Made by a program: the position numbers and the translations under genes. Below, in pieces: positions 28,631 through 37,347 of a DNA stretch of 64,000 nucleotides; position 1 is the first letter of the stretch, and every line of letters begins with the position of its first letter. The notes beneath the pieces are model-generated. The model did not search any database, was not told where the DNA came from, and saw nothing but the letters and a program-made list of their open reading frames with translations. Source of the DNA: Azotobacter chroococcum (GTDB lineage: Bacteria > Pseudomonadota > Gammaproteobacteria > Pseudomonadales > Pseudomonadaceae); the NCBI RefSeq assembly GCF_004339665.1, contig NZ_SMMU01000014.1:1-64000 (forward strand). Reading direction: 5' to 3'.

Positions 28631-28655
28631 AAAAGGCGGCCATGGCCGCCTTTTT
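28631..28655 (+). terminator. Intrinsic terminator of nfuA
   Basis: GGCGGCCATGGCCGCC is an almost loopless GC palindrome flanked by AAAA on the left and TTTTT on the right, a classical Rho-independent terminator 25 bases after the nfuA stop. Confidence 0.9.
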
Positions 28656-28728
28656 CGTTGCTGTGTTACCGGTTGTTTTGCGAGGGGTACGGTTTCTACC
28701 GTCTGGCTTCCTGCGCTGCGCCCTGTCG

Positions 28729-28755
28729 TGAAGCCTTGCCGGGGACAAGGCTTCA
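28729..28755 (-). terminator. Hairpin after the 88-residue gene
   Basis: TGAAGCCTTG (28729-28738) pairs perfectly with CAAGGCTTCA (28746-28755) over a 7-base loop. It lies directly past the stop of the minus-strand gene at 28770. No T run follows, so terminator action is uncertain; it may instead stabilise the mRNA end. Confidence 0.4.
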
Positions 28756-28769
28756 TATTCGTTCGATGA

Positions 28770-29036
28770 TCAGTCCGGCATTTTCCACGGGGCCAGGTCG
28801 AAGCCCTGGCGGGTCAGCTCCTGGCGGGTCTGCTGGATGACGGCGGCGAGTTTCTGCGGATCGGAATAGGTCGAGCAGGGAATGCGTTTGTGACCCAGGG
28901 TCCGCGTATTGCTGCGGTCCACTACGGTCAGGTTCAATTCACTGTTGATTTCCTGGGTCCAGGCGATGCACTGCAGGGGTTTGAACGCGCGGTTGGCGAT
29001 CAGAAGAGCTTCATTGAAACGGAGCGGATTGGTCAT
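28770..29036 (-). CDS. Conserved-looking small protein, unknown function
   Basis: An 88-residue protein of normal codon use with no recognised domain. It is soluble, with two cysteines (LQCIAWTQ and RIPCSTY) and a charged end (FDLAPWKMPD). The start MTNPLRFNEAL has AAGGA seven bases upstream. It points toward nfuA and is followed by a hairpin; no functional clue comes from the neighbours. Confidence 0.65.
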   Translation of the reverse strand: MTNPLRFNEALLIANRAFKPLQCIAWTQEINSELNLTVVDRSNTRTLGHKRIPCSTYSDPQKLAAVIQQTRQELTRQGFDLAPWKMPD

Positions 29037-29245
29037 GGGGCGATCCTTCATTTGAGTACCATGATAAGGCCGTCTGACGCGGCCATTTGTCGTTGCAGGT
29101 AGTTAAAAAGCCATGTCGCGCGAACGCGACAAGAGTTTGGAACTTACCTGGGCAAACGGGTTCCTTCCGCTGCCCTGAAACTCGCATAACATGACTGAAG
29201 TATAGTCCAGCCTTTCCGGAGAAATGCAAATTTTTCCGACGTATG

Positions 29246-29857
29246 TCATCCCAGCATGTCCGCCTGACGATAGAGCAGCAAGAGCTTGCGGGTGATGGTG
29301 TTCTGGATGTCGATCCGCTCGAAGTTGGACAGGTGGCTGAGCTTGCTGACCTGCAGGCGGTGCAGGTGGAGGTAGGGCAGCTGCTGGCCGAATTCGCGCA
29401 GGTCTCCCTTCATCAGGATGGGCAGGAAGACGTCGCCGAGCTTCTTCTGGTTGCTGATGATCTGCGCCAGCGCCTGCTTGAACGGCATGGTCTTGGGGAT
29501 CGATCGGCTTTCGCCCAGCTGTTTCGCCAGCATCAGGCCGGGCTTGCCGAATACCCGGCCGGGCAGGACGAAGAGCCCCGTCGGGCGCACGGCGAACGCG
29601 TCGATGCCGTGCAGGGTGTCGTGGAAGGCATAGGGGTTGGGCAGCACCACCATCTTCCGCCCGAGGTCGCTTGGAAAGTGCAGGTTGTAGTTGGTGTACA
29701 GCTGGCGCACCGACTCCGAATAGACGCACAGTCGGTTCTCGAACAACTGGATGAAGCGCTCGGCCAGTTCGCGGCGGGCAATGTGGTCCAGCTCCCAGAT
29801 CAGGTCGGGGTTGGCCGGTTTGCTGAAGTCGACTTCCTGATGCTTCATGCTGCTCAT
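29246..29857 (-). CDS. Unrecognised 203-residue protein
   Basis: A soluble protein beginning MSSMKHQEVDFSKP, with regular codon use and no signal peptide or membrane segment. Helical, Leu-rich stretches (LIWELDHIARRELAERFIQLF and KQALAQIISNQKKLG) alternate with a central strand region (KMVVLPNPYAFHD, TGLFVLPGRVFG). No family recognised. GAAAGAG precedes the first ATG; the ATG three codons later is an alternative. A 209-base spacer without features separates it from the 88-residue gene. Confidence 0.7.
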   Translation of the reverse strand: MSSMKHQEVDFSKPANPDLIWELDHIARRELAERFIQLFENRLCVYSESVRQLYTNYNLHFPSDLGRKMVVLPNPYAFHDTLHGIDAFAVRPTGLFVLPGRVFGKPGLMLAKQLGESRSIPKTMPFKQALAQIISNQKKLGDVFLPILMKGDLREFGQQLPYLHLHRLQVSKLSHLSNFERIDIQNTITRKLLLLYRQADMLG

Positions 29858-30230
29858 GCGTGACTCTTTCTTGCAATCTAGTAATGGAGCTGCCGAGCGG
29901 GCGGCAGAATACCTGGCAAGCAACGGGCCGGTGAGCACTCGCGCAACCGAGGTTTTGCCGCTGGGCGATCAGTGCTCAATTGGTACCCGCGTCCACAGCA
30001 TCCCAGCCCGCCTGCATAATGCCAAGAAGCTATGACTCAACCAGTGCCGAACGTCATAGATTGAAGTTTGCGGCAGCGTCCGTTCCGCTCTGCTAGCATG
30101 CCGGCCCGCAAGAGGGGCGGGCAACCGGGATTCCGTTTCCTCCTGTACGGGTCATTGACAGGTGTTGTCCGCGCCTATCCATCACGGGCGAGCGGACGGC
30201 CGCATTTTTCGCATTTGGGAGAGGGGATCG
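29858..30230. other. Intergenic region between divergent genes, uppP leader
   Basis: About 370 bases without a supported gene. On the plus strand an extended -10-like TGCTAGCAT (30091-30099) lies about 130 bases before uppP and would give a long untranslated leader rich in G/C runs. No tRNA or classical riboswitch was recognised. Confidence 0.35.
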
Positions 30231-31064
30231 ATGGAGCTTTGGCTCGCCGCGCAGGCGTTCATCTTGGGGGTGGTCGAGGGCTTGACCGAATTTCTGCCGA
30301 TATCCAGCACCGGACACCAGATCATCGTCGCCGATCTGCTCGGCTTCGGCGGCGACCGGGCCAAGGCGTTCAATATCATCATCCAGCTCGGGGCGATCCT
30401 CGCCGTGGTCTGGGAGTTTCGCCAGCGGGTCTTCGGGGTGATCGTCGGCTTGCCGCGCGAGCGCCAGGCGCAGCGCTTCACCGCCAATCTGCTGGTCGCC
30501 TTCTTTCCAGCGGTGATCCTCGGCGTGGCCTTCGCCGATCTGATCGAGCACTGGCTGTTCAACCCGATCACCGTGGCCAGCGCGCTGGTGATCGGCGGTC
30601 TGGTTATGCTCTGGGCCGAGAAGCGCCAGCACGCCGTCGAGGTGCAGACAGTGGACGACATGAGCTGGAAGCACGCCCTCAAGATCGGCTGCGCCCAGTG
30701 TCTGGCCATGATCCCGGGTACCTCGCGCTCGGCCTCGACCATCATCGGCGGCCTGCTGTTCGGCCTGTCGCGCAAGGCGGCCACCGAGTTTTCCTTCTTC
30801 CTCGCCATGCCGACCATGGTCGGCGCTGCCGTCTATTCCGGCTACAAGCACCGTGCCCTGTTCGAAAACGGCGGCGATCTGCCGGTCTTCGCGCTGGGCT
30901 TCGTCGTCTCCTTCATCTTCGCCATGCTGGCCGTGCGCGCGCTGCTCAGGTTCATCGCCAGCCACAGCTATGCGGTATTCGCCTGGTACCGCATCGGCTT
31001 CGGCCTGCTGATTCTCGCCACCTGGCAGATGGGCATGATCGACTGGAGTACGGTGCAAGGCTGA
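30231..31064 (+). CDS. uppP: Undecaprenyl-diphosphatase UppP (BacA)
   Basis: A 277-residue inner-membrane phosphatase that recycles undecaprenyl pyrophosphate to the monophosphate carrier for peptidoglycan synthesis; overproduction gives bacitracin resistance. Family motifs are intact: [17 protein letters not shown] with E16 and E20, and the phosphate-binding [11 protein letters not shown]. Eight hydrophobic segments fit the family. A purine-rich GGGAGAGGGG precedes ATG. The next gene starts 13 bases downstream and is probably co-transcribed. Confidence 0.95.
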   Translation: MELWLAAQAFILGVVEGLTEFLPISSTGHQIIVADLLGFGGDRAKAFNIIIQLGAILAVVWEFRQRVFGVIVGLPRERQAQRFTANLLVAFFPAVILGVAFADLIEHWLFNPITVASALVIGGLVMLWAEKRQHAVEVQTVDDMSWKHALKIGCAQCLAMIPGTSRSASTIIGGLLFGLSRKAATEFSFFLAMPTMVGAAVYSGYKHRALFENGGDLPVFALGFVVSFIFAMLAVRALLRFIASHSYAVFAWYRIGFGLLILATWQMGMIDWSTVQG

Positions 31065-31077
31065 GGACGGAGCGTTC

Positions 31078-31725
31078 ATGGAACGACGCGGGGTGCTGAA
31101 AAGCTGGGATGACGGCAAGGGCTTCGGCTTCATCCAGCCGGAGGCGGGAGGCGAGCAACTGTTCGTGCACATCTCGGCGATGCGTGGCGACCGCCGGCCC
31201 AGGGCGGGCGAGACGGTGCTGTTCGTCGCCGGGCGTGATCGGGAGGGGCGGATGCAGGCCAGGCACATGCGTCACGCCGAGTTGAGCCTCGACTGCCCAT
31301 CGATCCGCGAGTCACGCCAGGCGACGGGTGGAGTGCGCAACCTGCCGGGCAAGCTCCTGGTCTTCTTGGCGTTCTGCGCATTGCCGCTCGGCGGTGCGCT
31401 GCAACTGTTGCGCGACGGTTCATTCTGGGTGCTGGGCGGCTACGCGCTGTTCAGCCTGGTCAGTTTCCTGCAGTACTGGCTGGACAAGCGTCGCTCGGCA
31501 ACGGGGCGCTGGCGCATACCCGAGACCAGCCTGCATGCCGTCGAGCTGCTCGGCGGCTGGCCCGGTGCGCTGCTGGCACAGCAGGCGTTCCGCCACAAGA
31601 CCGGCAAGGTCGCCTATCAGCTGGTGTTCTGGGGCATCGTGCTGCTGCACCAGGTGGTCTGGATCGACTACCTGTATTTCCAGCGGCTGTTCGCCTCGGC
31701 CATCGCGCAACGCTTTCTCGGCTAG
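31078..31725 (+). CDS. Cold-shock domain / DUF1294 membrane fusion protein
   Basis: A 215-residue protein. Residues 1-65 form a cold-shock (OB-fold) nucleic-acid-binding domain with the RNP1-like GKGFGFIQP and LFVHISAM. After a linker, residues about 100-215 form the DUF1294 membrane domain with hydrophobic helices and the WRIPETSLHAVELLGGWPGA signature. This fusion occurs in many proteobacteria, with unknown role. It follows uppP closely with GGACGGAG before ATG, suggesting one operon. Confidence 0.88.
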   Translation: MERRGVLKSWDDGKGFGFIQPEAGGEQLFVHISAMRGDRRPRAGETVLFVAGRDREGRMQARHMRHAELSLDCPSIRESRQATGGVRNLPGKLLVFLAFCALPLGGALQLLRDGSFWVLGGYALFSLVSFLQYWLDKRRSATGRWRIPETSLHAVELLGGWPGALLAQQAFRHKTGKVAYQLVFWGIVLLHQVVWIDYLYFQRLFASAIAQRFLG

Positions 31726-31759
31726 GCTGGTATATCCCAACCCTTCAAGGAGCTGCACC

Positions 31760-32272
31760 ATGCCGCTGTCCATGTATCAGGCGTCGATTCCCGTGTTTGT
31801 CCGCATGCTGGGCAACCTGTCGGCCATCCTGCACAAGGCCGAGGCCTATGCCGAAGCACGCAAGATCGCCCCTGCAGTACTGGTCAACGCGCGCCTGGCG
31901 CCGGACATGCTGCCGCTGAGCAGCCAGATCCAGATCGCCAGCGACACCGCCAAGGGCTGCGCCGCGCGCCTGGTCGGGGTGGAGATTCCCAGCTACCCGG
32001 ACACCGAGAGCAGCTTCGCCGAGTTGCAGGAGCGCATCGCCAAGACCGTGGCCTTTCTCGAGAGCATCGACGCCGCGCAGCTCGATGGCAGCGAGGAGCG
32101 GCCCATCACGCTGAGCTTTCCCAAAATGGAGCTGAAGTTCGGCGGCAGCGAATACCTGTTCGGCTTCGTCCTGCCCAACTTCTATTTCCACCTCACCACC
32201 GCCTACGCCATCCTGCGCCACAACGGCCTGGATATCGGCAAGATGGACTTTCTCGGAAAGCCGCCGGCCTGA
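31760..32272 (+). CDS. DUF1993 family protein
   Basis: A 170-residue DinB-like helical protein of the DUF1993 family (MYQASIPVFVRMLGNLSAILHKAE at the N-terminus; FYFHLTTAYAILRHNGLDIGKMDFLG at the C-terminus). Members are small, possibly metal-binding, four-helix proteins of unknown function. AAGGAG is well placed before ATG. It converges with ybiT across a strong hairpin. Confidence 0.88.
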   Translation: MPLSMYQASIPVFVRMLGNLSAILHKAEAYAEARKIAPAVLVNARLAPDMLPLSSQIQIASDTAKGCAARLVGVEIPSYPDTESSFAELQERIAKTVAFLESIDAAQLDGSEERPITLSFPKMELKFGGSEYLFGFVLPNFYFHLTTAYAILRHNGLDIGKMDFLGKPPA

Positions 32273-32277
32273 TCCGG

Positions 32278-32305
32278 GGAACAAGCCCCGTGCGGGGCTT
32301 GTTCC
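32278..32305. terminator. Bidirectional terminator hairpin
   Basis: A perfect 13-base-pair inverted repeat, GGAACAAGCCCCG / CGGGGCTTGTTCC with a 2-base centre, stands between the convergent DUF1993 gene and ybiT. GGAACAAG/CTTGTTCC ends provide U-rich-ish exits both ways. Confidence 0.75.
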
Positions 32306-32320
32306 TTCTGCAGCATGGCC

Positions 32321-33910
<1,590 letters not shown>

Positions 33911-33947
33911 GGCTTAGTCCTGCGGGGGTTTCAGAGGGTAGTGGTTT

Positions 33948-34240
33948 TCAGCTGCACCACTTTTGTACCAACCTGGCCTTTTCGGGGGCTTTATCGAGCT
34001 TGTCGAACTCGTGCCAATCGGTACTGGAGTTGATTCAGCGGGCGTGGGTGGATAGTAACATTTGCACGCTATGCCCAAGTTGTGTCGCGATGAAAGCAGG
34101 GTTCATCCGGCCATGAGGCATAGGGTTGCGTAGGCCTGCCGGCAGTTGTACGGAGCCTGCAGTCCAGTTCGTCCAGACGCAGCAGCATGCTCTTCGCCGC
34201 GGCCGGTGTGGCGCGTACCTGGGAAACCGTCTCGGCTGAG
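33948..34240 (-). pseudogene. Decayed tyrosine integrase (C-terminal half)
   Basis: Reading right to left, three frames together spell a phage/island-type tyrosine recombinase end: SMLLRLDELDCRLR, then after a frameshift APYNCRQAYATLCLMAG, then after another frameshift at 34107-34108 MNPAFIATQLGHSVQMLLST followed by HAR, an internal TGA (34035-34037), and STDWHEFDKLDKAPEKARL up to TGA at 33948. In active relatives the box II segment reads RHTYA (here RQAYA) and the nucleophile segment reads STYARW (here STHAR-stop), so the catalytic His and Tyr are both lost. It is a dead relic of a mobile element. Confidence 0.8.
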
Positions 34241-34761
34241 GCTGCTTTCCGGTGGGATATGAACAGGAGAGGGAATGGCCGGTTACGCCGGCTAGTCGGG
34301 CAGTGTGTCGCCGCTGGATGCCTGCCAGCAGGATGGGGCTGATGAACCCCCAGACTTGCAGATTACTCAAACAGGCTGCGCGCCTTGCCGGGAACCGTGA
34401 AACCCGGCGTGACCATCTCTTGGCAATGGCCAGCTGACGCCGCTTGCATGCCGATCTGCCGACGGCATCTCCATAATACACAAATGATAATTATTATCAA
34501 TTGAGAAATTGCAAGACCGTCACTGCAGGGGAGTTCGGGTCAGCATCAGGAGAATATGGCCGGCTGCTCTTGGTAGGGCCTCGACCCTGTACGTGGGCGG
34601 TCTATTGCCACGCTGCCGGCTATTCCTGTTCCGTCGGCTTGCCAAGGGGCCCATGTCGAGCGCATGGAGCGCGGCATTTCCGGCGCCTTTGCTGGCCGCC
34701 AGGAGGCCGGTGGGCGGTGTGGCGCTGGGCGCCATCCGCCGTAGGGCTTTCCACTTCTGCA
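34241..34761. other. Gene-poor scar with orphan Fur-type site
   Basis: No supported protein gene. Frames are broken on both strands. The left part adjoins the integrase relic and may hold its eroded 5' region. The right part starts with an AT-rich promoter/operator and contains only unrecognised short frames (for example a six-codon frame from an ATG at about 34556, quickly closed by TAG). Confidence 0.5.
34473..34500 (-). promoter_or_regulatory. Fur-box-like operator overlapping a sigma-70 promoter
   Basis: TGATAAT (34485-34491), T, ATTATCA (34493-34499) is a perfect 7-1-7 inverted repeat, the core form of a Fur box. On the minus strand TTGATA (34500-34495), 16 bases, TATTAT (34478-34473) is a strong promoter overlapping the box, so iron-loaded Fur would block it. 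It points left into the integrase scar, where no intact gene is seen. Confidence 0.65.
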
Positions 34762-34983
34762 TTACCGATCATTCGTCGCCCTGGGTCTTGATCGATCCTT
34801 GGCCAAAGGCGCGCTGCCTGAAATGACTTGTCCCGTGTGCCTCTTCTGGATGGCTCTGGCTTTTTCCTTCCAGTAGGCATCGCCTTTGGGTTTGAACCGA
34901 CGAGGTTTCATCGCAATGCGGATCGCTATTGCCACAGCCGCCGTCACTGCAATCACTGTGGCGCTAATCCAAAGGGTGTCCAT
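34762..34983 (-). CDS. Small membrane-anchored basic protein, hypothetical
   Basis: A 73-residue frame with one N-terminal hydrophobic helix (LWISATVIAVTAAVAIAIRIA) followed by a strongly basic tail (KPRRFKPKGDAYWKEKARA). AAGGA lies about ten bases before ATG. The helix-plus-basic-tail organisation and start support a real small gene, but no family is recognised and it lies in a degraded region. Confidence 0.5.
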   Translation of the reverse strand: MDTLWISATVIAVTAAVAIAIRIAMKPRRFKPKGDAYWKEKARAIQKRHTGQVISGSAPLAKDRSRPRATNDR

Positions 34984-35171
34984 AGGGGGGTGTCCTTGCT
35001 AATCAAGCGGCTGGAGGGGGAATGCCTTGGCTCTGCTCGTCAAGGCGGAGTTCGACCCCGGATCTTTCTTGCCCGAGCTGTCGGCCTGCAGGTAGACGAG
35101 GGGCCATAAGGGGCGCGATCTTGCCAGTTTTTGACCTGGCCTGCCCAGCGCGGCGGCGCCCGGAGCCTGGC

Positions 35172-35885
35172 TCAGCCTGCATTCACCGGCCCCATTGGCT
35201 GAATCAGTCCGGCCCCCTCGTTGTGCACGTTCCCCACCGCCAGCCCGATCGGGTACCACTCGAACGCCTGCGTCGGTAGTCCCCGATGCAGGGCAATCTC
35301 CTCGGCCTGGGCCGGGGTCTGCTGCGGATCGATCCAGGCGCGGGCCATCTCGGCTCCCAGGACCAGCGGCTGGCGGTCGTGGATCGCGCTCATTCCCCCA
35401 TCGCTCATCCGGGTGATCAGCGCGAAGCCGTCGCCTTCACGCGCTGCTGCGCCCTCGTGCGGAAACCGGCCGATGGCCGGGAAGAACAGCGGTTCGCCGC
35501 TCTTCAGGCGAAAGAAGAAGGGCTGCTTGCGCCCCGTAGCGGCCGCATTCTGCTGCCATTCATACCAGCCATCGGCCGGCACCAGGGCGCGTCCGGATTT
35601 CCAGGCCTCCCGCCAGAAGCGGCTGCTCGCCAGCGTTTCTACCCGGGCATTGATCGCCGGCGGCCGCGCTCGTGGCCCCTGGGCCCAGGCCGGTGCGTAT
35701 CCCCAGGGGACGGGCTCCAGGCGCAACCCGTCGGCATCCGCGTGGATCAGCAGCACCCGCGTATGCGGGGCCACGTTGTAGCGGGCAATCGGCGCGGGTT
35801 CGAGGCCGGCCGCCAGCGGCAATCCGCTGTGCAGCGCCTGCAGGTAGTCGATCGCCGCCCGGTACTGCACGAATCTGCCGCACAT
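35172..35885 (-). CDS. SRAP-domain protein (YedK/HMCES-like)
   Basis: A 237-residue protein that would protect abasic sites in single-stranded DNA by covalent cross-linking. The essential catalytic Cys2 is in MCGRFVQ; the other family motifs are YNVAPHTRVL, INARVETLASSRFW, VPADGWYEWQ and the histidine motif MSAIHDRQPLVL. The protein must start at this Met because the N-terminal Cys is the active residue. It stands alone, with a 188-base featureless spacer downstream before the small membrane protein gene. Confidence 0.93.
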   Translation of the reverse strand: MCGRFVQYRAAIDYLQALHSGLPLAAGLEPAPIARYNVAPHTRVLLIHADADGLRLEPVPWGYAPAWAQGPRARPPAINARVETLASSRFWREAWKSGRALVPADGWYEWQQNAAATGRKQPFFFRLKSGEPLFFPAIGRFPHEGAAAREGDGFALITRMSDGGMSAIHDRQPLVLGAEMARAWIDPQQTPAQAEEIALHRGLPTQAFEWYPIGLAVGNVHNEGAGLIQPMGPVNAG

Positions 35886-36148
35886 GCCGGCCTCCGCTGC
35901 AAGGTCTGTCCCTCGGCAAGTATTGTCAGCGCTGGTGCGGGAGGCCAGGGAACCTGTCGGGAGGAGGGCGTTCGGCCCGGCAGCTCAGGCAAGCGGCCAT
36001 TGCCGAGCCATTTCCGCTGCCTGCGGGGCTTGGTTCCGGGCCGCCGTATGGGGTAGGTTTGAACTGCCTTGCGGAGCGTCTTACCCAGACCCTCCGTTTC
36101 TTCGGCAGGCCCTACCCGGGTAGTCGGATACTCAAAAGGAGATACAGG

Positions 36149-36727
36149 ATGTCTAACGACCCCGTCACCCTCATGGTGGCGCGCCGCGTGGCTCGCGGAC
36201 GCTACCGCGCTTTCAGCGTCTGGCTGGACGAAGGCCGCGGCCTGGCCGCCAGCTTCGATGGCTTTCTGGGCTCCGGCGTGCTGGCACCGCCGCCTGGCGA
36301 TGACGAGTACCAGATCATCTTTCGTTTCCGCGACGAATCCACGCTGGCCGCCTGGGAGCATTCCGCCGCGCGGTATGCCTGGCTGGCACGCGGCCTGGGC
36401 CTTTTCGATGCGCCCCAGGAGCACCGTGCCACCGGGCTGGGCAGTTGGTTCCACGATGCCGTAGTCAACGGCCCGCCGCGCTGGAAACAGGCCACGGCCA
36501 TCTGGCTGGCGTTCTTTCCGGTTTCCCTGGCGTTCCAGTGGCTGTTTGGCGATGCCCTGGGCACGCTGCCGCTCGTCCTGCGGATACTACTTAGCACCTT
36601 GCTGATGACGCCGCTGATGGTCTTTCTCTTCATCCCGCTCAGCACCCGCCTGCTGGCCCCCTGGCTCAATGGCCGTTCCTCCGCCGGCGGACGTCTGGAG
36701 CGCCTGCTGCACCCTGGCCGCGCATAG
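36149..36727 (+). CDS. Antibiotic-biosynthesis-monooxygenase-like domain protein with membrane tail
   Basis: A 192-residue protein. Residues about 5-105 resemble an ABM (dimeric ferredoxin-like) domain: VTLMVARRVARGRYRAFSVWL, DEYQIIFRFRDESTLAAWEHS. The C-terminal part has two hydrophobic helices (ATAIWLAFFPVSLAFQWLFG and VLRILLSTLLMTPLMVFLFI), as in the COG3224-type proteins of unknown function. AAGGAG with seven-base spacing precedes ATG, an excellent start. No partner genes nearby. Confidence 0.8.
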   Translation: MSNDPVTLMVARRVARGRYRAFSVWLDEGRGLAASFDGFLGSGVLAPPPGDDEYQIIFRFRDESTLAAWEHSAARYAWLARGLGLFDAPQEHRATGLGSWFHDAVVNGPPRWKQATAIWLAFFPVSLAFQWLFGDALGTLPLVLRILLSTLLMTPLMVFLFIPLSTRLLAPWLNGRSSAGGRLERLLHPGRA

Positions 36728-37347
36728 CCGCGGGCCGCTCGGCTCCCGGCCGCCCGCCAGGGGCGGCGGAAGCCGAGTCGTTGCGCTGGGCCGCAAGAGA
36801 CTTCATCCGCTTTTCCCGCACAGAAGAGTGTCAGGTCGTCCATACCGAACCAGCCTCGGGCTGTTGCGAGTAAGGCTGCCGGTTGGTCTTTTCGGGAGGG
36901 CGATACAGTGCAGTATTCGGGCCCTCTATATCGGCTCCGTACTTCCGGACTTGAGTTGTCCAATCAGCCAAACAGGGTACCCATCGGCTGTTTTTTTGAG
37001 CCTCTCATTTCAAGACAGTGCAATTACAGTGATGCCTTCCTCATCACGGCTTGATTGTGCATATGGCCAGGCCTGCCGCTATGCGATCAATACTGCCGTC
37101 CTGTCGGAGCCGGATCGAGCCGTGAATCCAGGTGAGATGTTGCCAGTGCCGCCACTCGCTCGAAACCAGATGGTTTTCCCCACTTTCGACGCGTCTATCC
37201 GTCGGCATGAATCGATACGGCATCCGCAAGCATGCAGTCCTTGCCAGTAAGCTGTCTGCAAAATATGGAGCGCAAGCATTTTGTATTTGATGACATGGAT
37301 ACGTTTTATTCGACCGCAGCCTGTCTTGAGTTGTGGTGGCGTCCGAC
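36728..37347. other. AT-richer intergenic stretch
   Basis: About 600 bases with no supported gene on either strand. Base composition becomes visibly less GC-rich and stays so into the first half of the downstream GGDEF-EAL gene. The only structural feature is a possible terminator near 36965-36997. Confidence 0.5.
36965..36997 (+). terminator. Possible intrinsic terminator
   Basis: CAGCC (36965-36969) and GGCTG (36986-36990) can pair, followed by seven T residues; an alternative stem uses AAACAG/CTGTTT. The stem is short and the loop large. It is 240 bases after the ABM-like gene. Confidence 0.35.

Noticed and set aside
34509-34826. Plus-strand frame of about 105 codons right of the Fur-type site as an iron-regulated gene
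   Set aside because: No ribosome-binding site or family resemblance, Arg/Ala-rich translation, and the promoter overlapping the Fur site points the other way.
36669-37250. Plus-strand open frame covering the spacer before the GGDEF-EAL gene
   Set aside because: It starts inside the ABM-like gene in another frame, crosses a possible terminator and has no domain or codon pattern of a real gene.
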